DNA of 64,000 nt from Dyadobacter alkalitolerans DSM 23607 (GCF_000428845.1 NZ_AUAS01000005.1:62001-126000), one strand, 5' to 3'; counted from the stretch's first letter, positions 18,160-27,116 are shown. A program made the numbers and translations. Notes: generated by a model from the letters alone, not told the origin.

Positions 18160-19344
18160 CTAATTATGGCTTGAAAAAACCAGCGATGAATTGTTCCCAC
18201 CGAAACCGAACGAATTGGACAATACAGCTTTAATAGGCTTATCACTTTGCAGTCTAGTAACAGGATTGAGCCCGGTTTCCGCAATGGGCGTTTTGTAATT
18301 CAGGTTTGGAAAAATCAGGTTGCGCTGAATGGCAAGAACCGAAAAGACGGCTTCAATAGCACCGGCAGCAGCAAGGGTATGCCCCGTATATGGTTTTGTT
18401 GAGCTGAATGCCGGAATATCATTCCCAAAAACATTCATCAGCGCTACTGATTCGGATAGATCGTTATTTTTCGTCCCGGTCCCGTGTGCATTAATGTAAG
18501 AAATATCAGACAAGGCAACACCGGACTTGGCCAAAGCATTCTTTATCGCCAGGGTTGCCCCTTTTCCTTCCGGTGACGATGCAGTTTGATGATATGCGTC
18601 AGCTGCGTTGGCCCAACCATTCACATATCCGATCGTTTTGTTTCCTGAAATCTGCACACTCTTTTCATTTTCCAACAGCAGGAACGCAGCGCCCTCCCCC
18701 AGATTTAAACCACTTCTGCTTTCATCAAACGGCCTGCACCATGCATCGTCGTAGATCATTAATGAGCGAAAACCATTGATCGTAAACCTGGTTAATGCAT
18801 CCGAACCGCCTACCAGGACCCGGTCGAGCTTACCATTTAGAAGCAGCCGCGCGCCCAGCATAATGGCATTAGCGCCTGAGGAACAAGCTGTTGAAAGTGT
18901 ATTGATATAACCGGAAATGCCCAGTTCAGCAGCGATTCGTTCCGTCGTGCTGCCACTATCGTGGGTTTTTAGGATATTGTAATCGGGATTAGTGCCGGCG
19001 AGATAGGTTTTGTAAAAGTCCTCTGTCCGATCCATTCCGCCGACGGAAGTTGCCGAGATAATGCCTGTTCGGAGTCCGCTGATGTGCTTGTTATCGCCCC
19101 AGGCTTCTTTTGCGGCTTTTAACCCCAACAATGAGGTGCGGGAAATGCCTTTGGGACCTGTATCAAGCGCTTGCTGCAATGTTTCGTTGGACATTTTCAC
19201 TTCTCCAACCAAGAGCCCTTCTGCCTCTTTCAGAAACTGCACGGGCTCAATGCCCGACCTGCTTTCCATCAGCGCCTGCAAATTTTCTGCAACAGTCAGT
19301 CCAATTGCAGATACAATGCCCATACCGGTTATTCGGACGCCCAT
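18160..19344 (-). CDS. Beta-ketoacyl-ACP synthase (FabF-like), active
   Basis: This 394-aa ketosynthase has a full catalytic triad: Cys154 in TACSSGA, His287 in NAHGTGT and His322 in GHTLAAAG. It should condense malonyl-ACP with the growing aryl-acyl chain in the cytoplasm. It lies between the ACP gene (nine bases away) and the Cys-less partner at 17164, so it is the likely KS half of a KS:CLF heterodimer. It is one of three Cys-containing ketosynthases in the cluster. Confidence 0.92.
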   Translation of the reverse strand: MGVRITGMGIVSAIGLTVAENLQALMESRSGIEPVQFLKEAEGLLVGEVKMSNETLQQALDTGPKGISRTSLLGLKAAKEAWGDNKHISGLRTGIISATSVGGMDRTEDFYKTYLAGTNPDYNILKTHDSGSTTERIAAELGISGYINTLSTACSSGANAIMLGARLLLNGKLDRVLVGGSDALTRFTINGFRSLMIYDDAWCRPFDESRSGLNLGEGAAFLLLENEKSVQISGNKTIGYVNGWANAADAYHQTASSPEGKGATLAIKNALAKSGVALSDISYINAHGTGTKNNDLSESVALMNVFGNDIPAFSSTKPYTGHTLAAAGAIEAVFSVLAIQRNLIFPNLNYKTPIAETGLNPVTRLQSDKPIKAVLSNSFGFGGNNSSLVFSSHN

Positions 19345-19353
19345 TTCGTGATT

Positions 19354-19614
19354 TTATTCGACTGCCCTGTTACGGATGTACTCTGCCATTGAATTGATTG
19401 ACTTGAAAGCCACCTTGCCTTCATCTGGGTTGACCACCTGAATCCCATGGTATTTTTCCAGCAACACGATCAATTCCAGCGCGTCAATGGAATCCAGTCC
19501 GAGACCTCCTTCATCAAAAAGCAACGCATCGTCCGCAATGTCAGCCGGCGTGATATCTTCAAGGTTCAACTGCTCTATTATCTGTTTTTTAAGGTCTTCC
19601 TTTAAATTATCCAT
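19354..19614 (-). CDS. Acyl carrier protein (first of two in the cluster)
   Basis: This 86-aa acidic ACP starts at ATG 19614 (a TTG six bases upstream also stays in frame). The phosphopantetheine site is Ser42 in GLDSIDALEL. The sequence IQVVNPDEGKVAFKSINSMAEYI that follows is the usual helix III-IV region (written here as a paraphrase of residues about 63-85). It would carry the growing polyene chain as a thioester and needs a phosphopantetheinyl transferase, which is not encoded here. Two ACPs, as in E. coli ApeE/ApeF, may divide priming and elongation. Confidence 0.92.
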   Translation of the reverse strand: MDNLKEDLKKQIIEQLNLEDITPADIADDALLFDEGGLGLDSIDALELIVLLEKYHGIQVVNPDEGKVAFKSINSMAEYIRNRAVE

Positions 19615-19649
19615 TGTCAATTAATGTGTATACTTTGATTTTCGGATTG

Positions 19650-20270
19650 TTATGCGTGGTTCAAATCGGCGAGTTTTGAAAGATTTTCCTTATTGAAATC
19701 CATGCCGCCTTCTGATTCGCTTTCTACCAGTGCAACGAAAACGTCGATGTGGTCGCCCATTACCCCGAGCCATCCGATCAGGACTGCTTTGGCGCTGGTG
19801 GACAGGAAAATCTGTCCATAATCGACGAAAAAACCGGGGGCGAATTTAGGCAAAACAGTGAACATATTTTCGCCATACCACTTGTTTCTGATCGCTATTT
19901 CACCCAAAACAATGTTGGGCAATGTGTAAACAAATAAAGAAGGGCTTGGTGTACCATTTTGGTCATAGGAATGTAAAAATCGCAGATCTGTATCCGCGCT
20001 GGACGATTGGTTTGCGAACAGCATTGCAATTTCATCGTCCTGATACTTGCTCGTCAAGCCCTCGTTAGCACGCTTTATCACTTCCGAAGCTAAAAATCCC
20101 GCTTGCGACAGCGCATCCATTTTATAAAACTTAGGATATACGATTTCCTGCTCCTTATAAATCTGTTTGAACCAACTGTCCGCTGCATCTTTTTCACGCG
20201 TTGCCACCAACTCACCATTTATCGAAAAATGATCAGCCGACAAATGACAATATGTTGTAATCAAACTCAT
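19650..20270 (-). CDS. Short ketosynthase-N-terminal-like protein (206 aa)
   Basis: The sequence resembles the N-terminal half of a ketoacyl synthase: KFYKMDALSQAGFLASE (about 46-62), MLFANQSSSADTDLRF and VYTLPNIVLGEIAIRN. It stops before a catalytic Cys or His could appear. The frame is intact, starts with a proper ATG and overlaps the next ketosynthase gene by four bases, so it is not a simple broken gene. Proteins of this kind are seen in flexirubin clusters and are often labelled 3-oxoacyl-ACP synthase. It may act as a structural partner for one of the ketosynthases; this is inferred. Confidence 0.7.
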   Translation of the reverse strand: MSLITTYCHLSADHFSINGELVATREKDAADSWFKQIYKEQEIVYPKFYKMDALSQAGFLASEVIKRANEGLTSKYQDDEIAMLFANQSSSADTDLRFLHSYDQNGTPSPSLFVYTLPNIVLGEIAIRNKWYGENMFTVLPKFAPGFFVDYGQIFLSTSAKAVLIGWLGVMGDHIDVFVALVESESEGGMDFNKENLSKLADLNHA

Positions 20271-21349
20271 AAACTCTTGATAATCAAAGATGCATTACCG
20301 CCGCCAAAGCCCGACGCTGTTTTCAGAATGGTTGCTGGCATGCTGGAAATATTTTCCGCAATGACGTTCAAGGTTTTTGAAGTGCCGCTTTCCCTATAAC
20401 CGAGGCTTTTTAACAAAACTCCGTTGCGCATCATTTGCATAGAGGCAGCTGTTTCTATCACACCCGCCGCACCCAGCGTATGTCCGAAATAGCCTTTCAA
20501 ACTGCTCAGCGGCACATTCGTCAAGCCTATCCGGTCGAAGGCAATGGACTCCATCTCATCATTATAAACCGTTGCCGTGCCATGTGCGCAGATAAAATCG
20601 AGTTCATCGGGCGCTACGTCATTGGCTTCCAATGTCTTTTTCACACTTCGAAACAATCCCTCACCCGTTCGGGAAGGGCCTGAAATGTGATTGGCATCAT
20701 TGGCACTCGCGCCGGAAAAGAGCCGTAAAGCTCTATTTTTGAAAATTTCCTTTGTCTCAGAAACAACCACTGCACCGCACCCCTCGCCCATTGTTATGCC
20801 CTTGCGCGATGCGTCGAAAGGGGCACATGGCTGATCACTGATCGCAAAGAGAGATTGAAATCCAAAAACGACAAAATCCGAAATCAGGTCGCAGCCTATC
20901 ACAATGGCATGCTCGTATACTTTCGCTTGAACGAGATTACTAGCCACATTGATCGCTAACACACCTGATATGCAAGCATTTGAGAGAACGATGGGCTGAT
21001 TGGCCAGGCGAAACCTGGAAACCAACGCCTCTATGCTCTTGCCAAACTGATCGGTGATATTTTTATCAAGCTCACCTTTTGTCGAACTCACAATGACAAT
21101 GGTCCTGTCCGAGGTCAGGATTGCGGGGTCAATATTTTCAGAAACAGCTGAAAGTGCGTCCGAGATCAGCTTTTCAAATTTAAAATCAGCGACGAGATCC
21201 AGGATTTTAGACAAATAAAGGTCTGCACTGTCAAATCCGGCCTGCGTTACCAAAGAAATTCCCGACCGATTAGCCTGCATAGCAGCCCAGTTTTCAGCTG
21301 TGGTCCCACCCAAGGGACTTATGATTACTTCGGCACCAATGTAGGTCAT
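20267..21349 (-). CDS. Beta-ketoacyl synthase (divergent, active-site complete)
   Basis: This 360-aa ketosynthase has Cys126 in NACISGV, His256 in CAHGTAT and His290 in GHTLGAAG, so the Cys-His-His triad is present. It is shorter than FabF (about 410) and more divergent than the other two cluster ketosynthases. The stop region overlaps the 206-aa half-ketosynthase gene by four bases, which suggests the two products work together. It probably performs a dedicated condensation, such as the first elongation of the aryl starter; this is inferred. Confidence 0.87.
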   Translation of the reverse strand: MTYIGAEVIISPLGGTTAENWAAMQANRSGISLVTQAGFDSADLYLSKILDLVADFKFEKLISDALSAVSENIDPAILTSDRTIVIVSSTKGELDKNITDQFGKSIEALVSRFRLANQPIVLSNACISGVLAINVASNLVQAKVYEHAIVIGCDLISDFVVFGFQSLFAISDQPCAPFDASRKGITMGEGCGAVVVSETKEIFKNRALRLFSGASANDANHISGPSRTGEGLFRSVKKTLEANDVAPDELDFICAHGTATVYNDEMESIAFDRIGLTNVPLSSLKGYFGHTLGAAGVIETAASMQMMRNGVLLKSLGYRESGTSKTLNVIAENISSMPATILKTASGFGGGNASLIIKSL

Positions 21350-21356
21350 TCCAGTT

Positions 21357-21773
21357 TCAATAAACCTTATTTTGTTCTTTCCAATCCCGGTAAAAATCGG
21401 GGGTAATCAGTTCCAATGTGCGTGTTTCCTTATTCAAAAAAACCTGCATGGTTTTGCCCACAGCGCACAATTCGCCAGTTGTAAGGTTCACAACCTCATA
21501 TTCAAACTGGATTTTGGCTGATTTTGCAGGCACATATTTCGTTATCACTTTAATGATCTGCCCGTAATAAACCGGAGCCTTATGGTCAATTTCGGATTTT
21601 ACGATGGGTGTAAAGTAGCCTTTGTCGAAAATTGTCAGATATTCCAATCCGTAGGTTTTACCAAAAGCTTCTCTCCCATCTTCGAAAAATTTCAGGTAAT
21701 TGCCATGCCAAACCACGCCCATTGCGTCAGTTTCACTAAAACGTATATCAATTTCGATTTCCGAAGCAATCAT
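21357..21773 (-). CDS. YbgC/4HBT-type acyl thioesterase
   Basis: This 138-aa single-domain hotdog thioesterase has the conserved start EIDIRFSETDAMGVVWHGNYLKFFEDGR (the key Asp of the DAMGVVWHGNY motif is at about residue 16). This motif defines the 4-hydroxybenzoyl-CoA thioesterase family. It would cleave acyl-ACP or acyl-CoA thioesters. A thioesterase of this class (ApeK in E. coli) belongs to aryl-polyene clusters and may release or proofread chains. It is seven bases from the ketosynthase gene and 21 from the dehydratase gene, in the same operon. Confidence 0.87.
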   Translation of the reverse strand: MIASEIEIDIRFSETDAMGVVWHGNYLKFFEDGREAFGKTYGLEYLTIFDKGYFTPIVKSEIDHKAPVYYGQIIKVITKYVPAKSAKIQFEYEVVNLTTGELCAVGKTMQVFLNKETRTLELITPDFYRDWKEQNKVY

Positions 21774-21794
21774 ATTATGCTATCTAGTTAAGGG

Positions 21795-22214
21795 TTAGTG
21801 TGTCACCACGATCTTCATTTCACAGCCGAGCAATATACGCCCTTCCAAGAAACTTTCCCCTTTAACCAGGTAAATATTTCCTAGTTGATGTAGTGGTTCT
21901 ACGATTGTCCGGATCGTTACGGAGGCCGTTGGCAGCTCATGCACTTCCACTTTTGTAATGGCTCCTATAAAGCCAATCTTAGGCTCTCCGGCTTCCTCAC
22001 GGTCTAAATAACCGAATGAGGCAGCACAAGTCTGCGCAATGTTTTCCATTAAACCCGACTCCTGAAAATACCCGTCCTCAACCAGCACATTATCTTGTTC
22101 TATATAAAAATCCGACTCAAATCTTTCCGCAGTCACGCTTACCAGATTATCAATCATGATAAATGGCGCTCTGTGCGGAATGTATTGATTTATAGCGCTT
22201 TTGGGTACAATCAT
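21795..22214 (-). CDS. ApeP-like hotdog dehydratase subunit (Glu present, GHFPG His absent)
   Basis: This 139-aa hotdog protein of the 3-hydroxyacyl-ACP dehydratase group has YIPHRAPFIMIDN (11-23) near the start and GLMENIAQ (54-61) with Glu57 at the FabZ catalytic position (E-x-x-A-Q). The GHFPGxP loop that carries the catalytic His in FabZ is shortened and reads DGYFQES (47-53). It therefore looks like the Glu-donating half of a dehydratase heterodimer with the 15416 product, which has the His but not the Glu. It overlaps the acyltransferase gene by one base. Confidence 0.8.
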   Translation of the reverse strand: MIVPKSAINQYIPHRAPFIMIDNLVSVTAERFESDFYIEQDNVLVEDGYFQESGLMENIAQTCAASFGYLDREEAGEPKIGFIGAITKVEVHELPTASVTIRTIVEPLHQLGNIYLVKGESFLEGRILLGCEMKIVVTH

Positions 22215-23080
22215 TAAACAAAAAAGTTGAAATAATTAAACCATTGTTCAGGATATTCATTCACTTTTCGTTCCAGTTCAGCAACATACAAGGCAGCGAT
22301 CTCTTCGGGCTTGCGTTTTCCCGTCAAAGGCAATGTTGCGCTGAGGTGATAACTGTATTTTCCATCTTTGGCGGCAAAAACGAATGTTACCGGCGCATCA
22401 AACTTCGAGGCGATAATGAACGGTCCGTAAGGAAATTTCGCCTTCCTGCCAAAAAAATCCAACTCGATGAACTTGACGCCATCCATATAACGATCTGAAT
22501 GAATGGCCACGAACTCGTTATTAACCAGTGCGTTGCGAATTGCGATAATGTGTGAAAGATCATCTTTAATCGCAATAACCTTAAACCTCGAACCGCCTGT
22601 GGAACTGTCCATAAACTGTTTAATGCTTTCTACCTCCGCGTCCAGCATTACAATGTTAATGGTCGGTGTAATGCGTCCTTTCAGCAGGTTACCGGCCGTT
22701 TCCCAGTTGCCCAAATGCGCACTCAGCAGTATCCCACCTTTTCCACCTTCTCGTATATCAATCAGATATTGCTCATTTTCAAACACATGCGTAAACTTCT
22801 CCGTTTTCCCAAGCAGGAACGCGGCGCGGTCTACCAATGTTTGTCCGAAAATGTAAAAGTTTTTCCTGGCCAGCTTTTTGGCCTCTGAAACTGGAAGATG
22901 GAGGGTATTTTGATAAAAATCCAGTAACGCGCTTTTTTGCTTCGCTGCAAAAAGATAGTAGTAATACGTTACCAGCTGCAACAGGCGGTAGGCAAAATCC
23001 AGCCCAAGCTTGTTAATGAAATAGAGAAAGATTTTATACCCGACTAATGATCCTTTGGTTTTACCATCCCAACGGCTCAT
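22214..23080 (-). CDS. LpxL/HtrB-like lysophospholipid acyltransferase
   Basis: This 288-aa protein of the LPLAT superfamily, lipid A acyltransferase branch, has the catalytic H-x4-E motif in SAHLGNWETAG (about 120-130) and a later conserved block GVKFIELDFFGRKAKFPYGP. The N-terminus is hydrophobic (YKIFLYFINKLGLDFAYRLL), consistent with inner-membrane attachment. Acyltransferases of this type occur in aryl-polyene clusters and may join the polyene acyl group to a lipid or resorcinol acceptor. The gene lies between an ACP gene (two bases) and the dehydratase (one-base overlap). Confidence 0.88.
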   Translation of the reverse strand: MSRWDGKTKGSLVGYKIFLYFINKLGLDFAYRLLQLVTYYYYLFAAKQKSALLDFYQNTLHLPVSEAKKLARKNFYIFGQTLVDRAAFLLGKTEKFTHVFENEQYLIDIREGGKGGILLSAHLGNWETAGNLLKGRITPTINIVMLDAEVESIKQFMDSSTGGSRFKVIAIKDDLSHIIAIRNALVNNEFVAIHSDRYMDGVKFIELDFFGRKAKFPYGPFIIASKFDAPVTFVFAAKDGKYSYHLSATLPLTGKRKPEEIAALYVAELERKVNEYPEQWFNYFNFFV

Positions 23081-23082
23081 TC

Positions 23083-23349
23083 TTATAAATTTAGTTTCTT
23101 ACGAACTAGCCGGTAAAAATCGCCGAATGTCACGATCTCTTTGAAGTCTTCGCCTGTAATTTTGATGTTGAGATTTTCTTCGATGAGCACCACAAGATCC
23201 ACATAGTCAAGGCTGTCCAAATCGAGCGTATCTTTGAGACTGTTTTCAGGAAGAATCAGATTCCGGTCCACCTCAAACTCCTCCGATAAAAAATCCCTCG
23301 TTTCTTCGATAACTTCTTCCCAACTCATTTTTACGTCGTTAGCATACAT
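23083..23349 (-). CDS. Acyl carrier protein (second of two in the cluster)
   Basis: This 88-aa ACP has the phosphopantetheine Ser46 in LDLDSLDYVDL and the typical following helix LVVLIEENLNIKITGEDF. It is acidic and cytoplasmic. It is the first gene after a 195-base gap in the operon, so it may start a second transcript from an internal promoter. Together with the ACP at 19354 it gives the usual two-ACP set of an aryl-polyene synthase. Confidence 0.92.
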   Translation of the reverse strand: MYANDVKMSWEEVIEETRDFLSEEFEVDRNLILPENSLKDTLDLDSLDYVDLVVLIEENLNIKITGEDFKEIVTFGDFYRLVRKKLNL

Positions 23350-23476
23350 GGCTACAAAATTAATTTATTCTTGCTGATAGTTTAAAGATATTGCTCTTTT
23401 TTAAATTAAATTCTGCGACTCACACAATAATTTAATCCAAAAACCATTGCATGTGATGCATCCATTCGGAGCAGAA

Positions 23477-23492
23477 CAAAAATACAAATTTA
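23477..23492 (-). promoter_or_regulatory. Candidate internal promoter in the pigment operon
   Basis: The 195-base gap 23350-23544 has no gene. On the minus strand it holds two overlapping-spaced -7-like boxes, TAAATTTG (23492-23485) and TATTTTTG (23484-23477). No good -33 TTTG lies at the right distance, and the leader to the ACP start would be about 120 bases. The remaining gap is AT-rich near the ACP and GC-rich near the ketosynthase. Confidence 0.35.
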
Positions 23493-23544
23493 TGGTGGCC
23501 GCGAACCGCCGCTTACGAAGTTGGAGCTCCGCAAATGGTCCTGA

Positions 23545-24765
23545 TCAGGAGATCTTTTTGAGAATTAATGTTGAATTTGTTCCGCCAAAACCAAACGAAT
23601 TTGAAAGGAAATAATTGATCTCCTGCTCCTTAGTTTCGGCAATAATGTTGATCCGCGCCGAATCTTCGTCCGGGTTTTCGAAGTTGATATTGGGCGCTAC
23701 AAAAGAATTCTGCATCATCAGTAAAGAGTAAACGATCTCACTGGCACCCGCCATCCAGCACTCATGGCCCGTCATCGACTTGGTTGAACTTACCGGTGTT
23801 TCAGCCCCGAAAACTTCAAAAATTGCCCTTGCTTCACTCCCATCGCCTACTGGCGTCGACGTGGCGTGCGCATTAATGTAATCCACCTTATCAGCAGCAA
23901 TTCCCGCCTGGGACATGGCCATTTTAAGTGAGCGAACCTGCCCGTCGATGCTGGGATTGGATATGTGATCGCCGTTGGAAGAAAATCCGTAGCCGATGAG
24001 TTCCGCCAGTATAGGAGCACCGCGCTTCACAGCAGACTCATAGGATTCAAGGATAACTGTGGCTGCGCCTCCGCTGGGGATCAGCCCGTCGCGGTCGCGG
24101 TCGAATGGCCGGGAAGCTTTTGCAGGCTCGGATTCGCGTACGGAGAATGTTCCCAGACCGTCGAAACTGGCCATGGCAGCAATGTTAATTTCCTGTGCAC
24201 CACCGCAAATGATCCTGTCCTGCAATCCCTGCCGGATCATCATGTAACCCATCCCGATAGAATGTGAGCCGGATGCGCAAGCCGCGCTGAGTGTAAAATT
24301 GATGCCTTTTAATTTAAAAATCGTCGAAAGGTTCATATTAACAGTGCTATTCATGTTTTGAAAAATAGCGCCGCTTCCTATTAATGTGGTGTCGTGTTTT
24401 TCTTTGGCTTTTTCAACTGCTTCCACCACCGATGCGGCAGTGCTGTCGTTTCCATAAATGATGCCCGTTTCTGTGGTTTCGAGAAAATCCACATCCAGTC
24501 CCGAGAGTTCAAGCGCCTGACGCGTAGCCATATATGCATAAATAGCGGGCTGGTGCATACCCAGGCGCTGCCTTCTGGATAGGTAGTTTTTCAGGTCCGG
24601 CTCCTGAACCATGCCCGTTAGCGCAGAACGAAAGCCAAAATCCTTTCTAACCTGATCAAAAACAACCCCGCTTTTACCGGCATACAAAGATTTTGTGACC
24701 TCGTCCAGGTTTTCACCTAAACAAGAGTAAATCCCAATTCCGGTTACGACAACTCTGTGATCCAT
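23545..24765 (-). CDS. Beta-ketoacyl-ACP synthase II (FabF-like)
   Basis: This 406-aa protein has the length of FabF and a complete triad: Cys163 in SAACASGS, His300 in INAHATSTP and His334 in TGHECWMAG. It would extend acyl-ACP chains and matches the ApeR-like third ketosynthase of aryl-polyene clusters. It follows fabG by three bases. Of the three Cys-containing ketosynthases here it is closest to canonical FabF, so housekeeping-like elongation activity is also possible. Confidence 0.92.
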   Translation of the reverse strand: MDHRVVVTGIGIYSCLGENLDEVTKSLYAGKSGVVFDQVRKDFGFRSALTGMVQEPDLKNYLSRRQRLGMHQPAIYAYMATRQALELSGLDVDFLETTETGIIYGNDSTAASVVEAVEKAKEKHDTTLIGSGAIFQNMNSTVNMNLSTIFKLKGINFTLSAACASGSHSIGMGYMMIRQGLQDRIICGGAQEINIAAMASFDGLGTFSVRESEPAKASRPFDRDRDGLIPSGGAATVILESYESAVKRGAPILAELIGYGFSSNGDHISNPSIDGQVRSLKMAMSQAGIAADKVDYINAHATSTPVGDGSEARAIFEVFGAETPVSSTKSMTGHECWMAGASEIVYSLLMMQNSFVAPNINFENPDEDSARINIIAETKEQEINYFLSNSFGFGGTNSTLILKKIS

Positions 24766-24768
24766 TAA

Positions 24769-25500
24769 TTATGAATAAATTCCTCCGTTGATATTAATCA
24801 CCTCGCCCGTAATGTAGGCGGCTTTATCTGAGACCAGAAAACTAACCAGATGAGCAACTTCCTCCGCTTGCCCGAAACGGTTCATCGGGATCATTTGCTT
24901 TAATTCTGCTTCGTTCAGGTCTTTGGTCATATCGCTCGTGATAAAACCCGGCGCAACTGCATTTACCGTGATCTTACGCTTAGCGACTTCCTGTGCCAAC
25001 GCTTTTGTGGCAGCAATAATTGCCCCTTTGGCTGCGGAATAATTCGTTTGCCCTGCCACGCCCTTCATTCCGGACACCGATGCAATGTTCACAATCCGGC
25101 CCGAACGCTTGCGCAGCATTTGCTGAATGGCATTTTGTGTAACATTAAAAAGGCCTTTCGCGGAAATGTTCATCACATCGTCCCAATCCTGCTCCGGCAT
25201 CCACATAAACAGGCCGTCACGCGTAATGCCGGCATTATTCACCAAAACACTGATATGCTTTTCTTCGTTTCTCTCTCTCCATTTGTTCAGGGCCTCGTCC
25301 ACCTCCGTTTTTGTCTGAACATTGAATTGCAATAATTCACCATTCCCGCCGCCAGCCACGATCTCTGCAAGCGTTTCCTCTGCTGCGGCCTGATTGGAAG
25401 AATAATTGACCAAGATATATAACCCGTGATCTTTTGCAAGCTGAACCGCTATGGCACGGCCCAATCCTCGTGACGCGCCTGTTACCAATGCACAGCTCAT
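24769..25500 (-). CDS. 3-oxoacyl-ACP reductase (FabG-like SDR)
   Basis: This 243-aa short-chain dehydrogenase has NADPH-binding TGASRGLGRAIA (about 7-18), NNAGITRDGLF (about 88-98), catalytic Ser in NIASVSGMKG and Y-x3-K in YSAAKGA. It reduces 3-ketoacyl-ACP to 3-hydroxyacyl-ACP and works between ketosynthases and the dehydratase pair. Its ATG overlaps the lyase stop by four bases (ATGA-type coupling). The housekeeping fabG is presumably elsewhere, since this copy is embedded in the pigment operon. Confidence 0.92.
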   Translation of the reverse strand: MSCALVTGASRGLGRAIAVQLAKDHGLYILVNYSSNQAAAEETLAEIVAGGGNGELLQFNVQTKTEVDEALNKWRERNEEKHISVLVNNAGITRDGLFMWMPEQDWDDVMNISAKGLFNVTQNAIQQMLRKRSGRIVNIASVSGMKGVAGQTNYSAAKGAIIAATKALAQEVAKRKITVNAVAPGFITSDMTKDLNEAELKQMIPMNRFGQAEEVAHLVSFLVSDKAAYITGEVININGGIYS

Positions 25501-27026
25501 AATTTAAACGGGGTTTCTTTAATGTATTCAAAAACTGCTGCAATGCTTTCGGATTGTGGAATATCCTCTTTCACAAAATGCGCATGCTGCCTAATCTGGC
25601 TGTAAATTGATTTTGCATTAGGCGATAACCGCTCCTGCTCACCCGGTTCCAGCAAATCAATAGCCTGACAAATGGCCATAATGTGAATTGACATTACCTG
25701 GAATGAATTTTCCAGAACCTGCTTGGCAAGCACCGCACTATTGGTCCCCATGCTTACAATGTCCTGATTATCATTGTTGTTAGGAATGCTGTGCACGTAA
25801 ACTGAACCGGATAGCGCCTGGTTTTCTGCTGTTGTGGAAGTCGCTGTAAACTGCACGCCCTGGAAACCGAAATTCAACCCCCATGTTCCAGCGTTCAGGA
25901 ATGGCGGAAACTTGCCATTTAGTTTGCTGTTCATCAGGAAGTTGAGCTGCCTTTCCATCAGCATTGAAAGCTTGGTAAGGACAATTTTAACTTTATCCAT
26001 TTCCAGTGAAATGTAGTCACCATGGAAATTGCCTCCGTGGAAAACATTATCGTCCTCCGGGCTTACAATGGGGTTGTCATTGGTTGAATTAAGCTCATTC
26101 TCAATCACTTCCTGCGCATATTGCAATGTATCAAGGATTGGCCCCAGGATCTGCGGAACGCATCTTACCGAATAATATTCCTGAATCTTCCGTTCAAATT
26201 CCTTCCGTTGCAGTGCCGTATCATCCTTAAATAATTCTTCGCGACTGCGTATCAACTGACTGCCAGCCACAAAATCACGCATTTGCTGCGCAATAATCTG
26301 CTGTCCTTTATGATGTTTAACCGCATTCAATTGCTTGGAAAACGAATCGTCAAATGCTTCAATAACCTCATTCAGCATCGCCGACGCTGCTACCGCCCAT
26401 TGCACCAGCCTTTTAGCATAAATAATGTTGATCGCCGAAATGCCGGTCATGCAGGATGTTCCGTTGATCAGCCCAAGGCCGTCGCGCAATTCCATTTTAA
26501 GCGGCTCGATGTTATTTTTTGCTAAAACATCGGCCGTATTTGTTCTGATGCCGCCTTCATAAACGTGCCCTTCGCCGATCAGGTTAAGGCCGAGATGGGA
26601 AAGCTGAACAAGGTCACCGCTCGCGCCGACGCTTCCGTGCTCGAAGATTTCAGGAACAATGCCTTTATTTAAAAAAGCGACAAGTTGCTTGATAACACCC
26701 GTGCTAACACCCGAGTTGGCCTGCAAAAATGAATTCAGGCGCGCTACCATGACACTGCGGGCATAAATTTCGTTGAGCGGCCTTCCTATACCGCTGGAAT
26801 GGCTGCGGATGAGGTTGTATTGCAGGTTACTCAGCTTATCAGTCTCTATCCGGTATTGAGCCATCGGGCCAAAACCGGTATTGATTCCGTATATAATTTT
26901 ATCTTTGGAGAAATTCGTAAGAAATGTAAAGGACTTAGAAACTTTATTGAGGGCGTCTTCGGCTAAGATAAATTCCTTCTTTTCAAAAGCATACTGCTCG
27001 ATATGAGCTAAGGAAATACTATTCAT
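25497..27026 (-). CDS. Tyrosine ammonia-lyase-like MIO enzyme (HAL/PAL family)
   Basis: This 509-aa aromatic amino-acid ammonia-lyase has the self-cyclising MIO triad Ala135-Ser136-Gly137 (GSVGASGDLVQLSH) and the catalytic Tyr in YGINTGFGPMAQYR (46-59). The selectivity segment reads IRSHSSGIG (73-81), Ser-His, unlike the His-Leu of Rhodobacter TAL. From memory, the characterised Flavobacterium johnsoniae TAL has the same RSHSSG segment and shares long blocks such as HGGNFHGDYISLEMDK, so tyrosine is the likely substrate. The product 4-coumarate is the flexirubin/aryl-polyene starter. It is the first gene of the minus operon. A histidine ammonia-lyase is the alternative, but no hutU/hutI is near. 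Confidence 0.87.
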   Translation of the reverse strand: MNSISLAHIEQYAFEKKEFILAEDALNKVSKSFTFLTNFSKDKIIYGINTGFGPMAQYRIETDKLSNLQYNLIRSHSSGIGRPLNEIYARSVMVARLNSFLQANSGVSTGVIKQLVAFLNKGIVPEIFEHGSVGASGDLVQLSHLGLNLIGEGHVYEGGIRTNTADVLAKNNIEPLKMELRDGLGLINGTSCMTGISAINIIYAKRLVQWAVAASAMLNEVIEAFDDSFSKQLNAVKHHKGQQIIAQQMRDFVAGSQLIRSREELFKDDTALQRKEFERKIQEYYSVRCVPQILGPILDTLQYAQEVIENELNSTNDNPIVSPEDDNVFHGGNFHGDYISLEMDKVKIVLTKLSMLMERQLNFLMNSKLNGKFPPFLNAGTWGLNFGFQGVQFTATSTTAENQALSGSVYVHSIPNNNDNQDIVSMGTNSAVLAKQVLENSFQVMSIHIMAICQAIDLLEPGEQERLSPNAKSIYSQIRQHAHFVKEDIPQSESIAAVFEYIKETPFKL

Positions 27027-27116
27027 TTAGAGATTGCATAATTAATATTACGTAAAATAAATCTTTTTTTGCGGTTTTGACAAACATGCCGCAATCGGCA
27101 AACGTGCCACCGGAAG

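Noticed and set aside
19650..20270. The 206-aa ketosynthase-like gene as a truncated pseudogene
   Set aside because: The frame is intact, has a proper start, overlaps its neighbour by four bases and resembles proteins of similar length in other flexirubin clusters.
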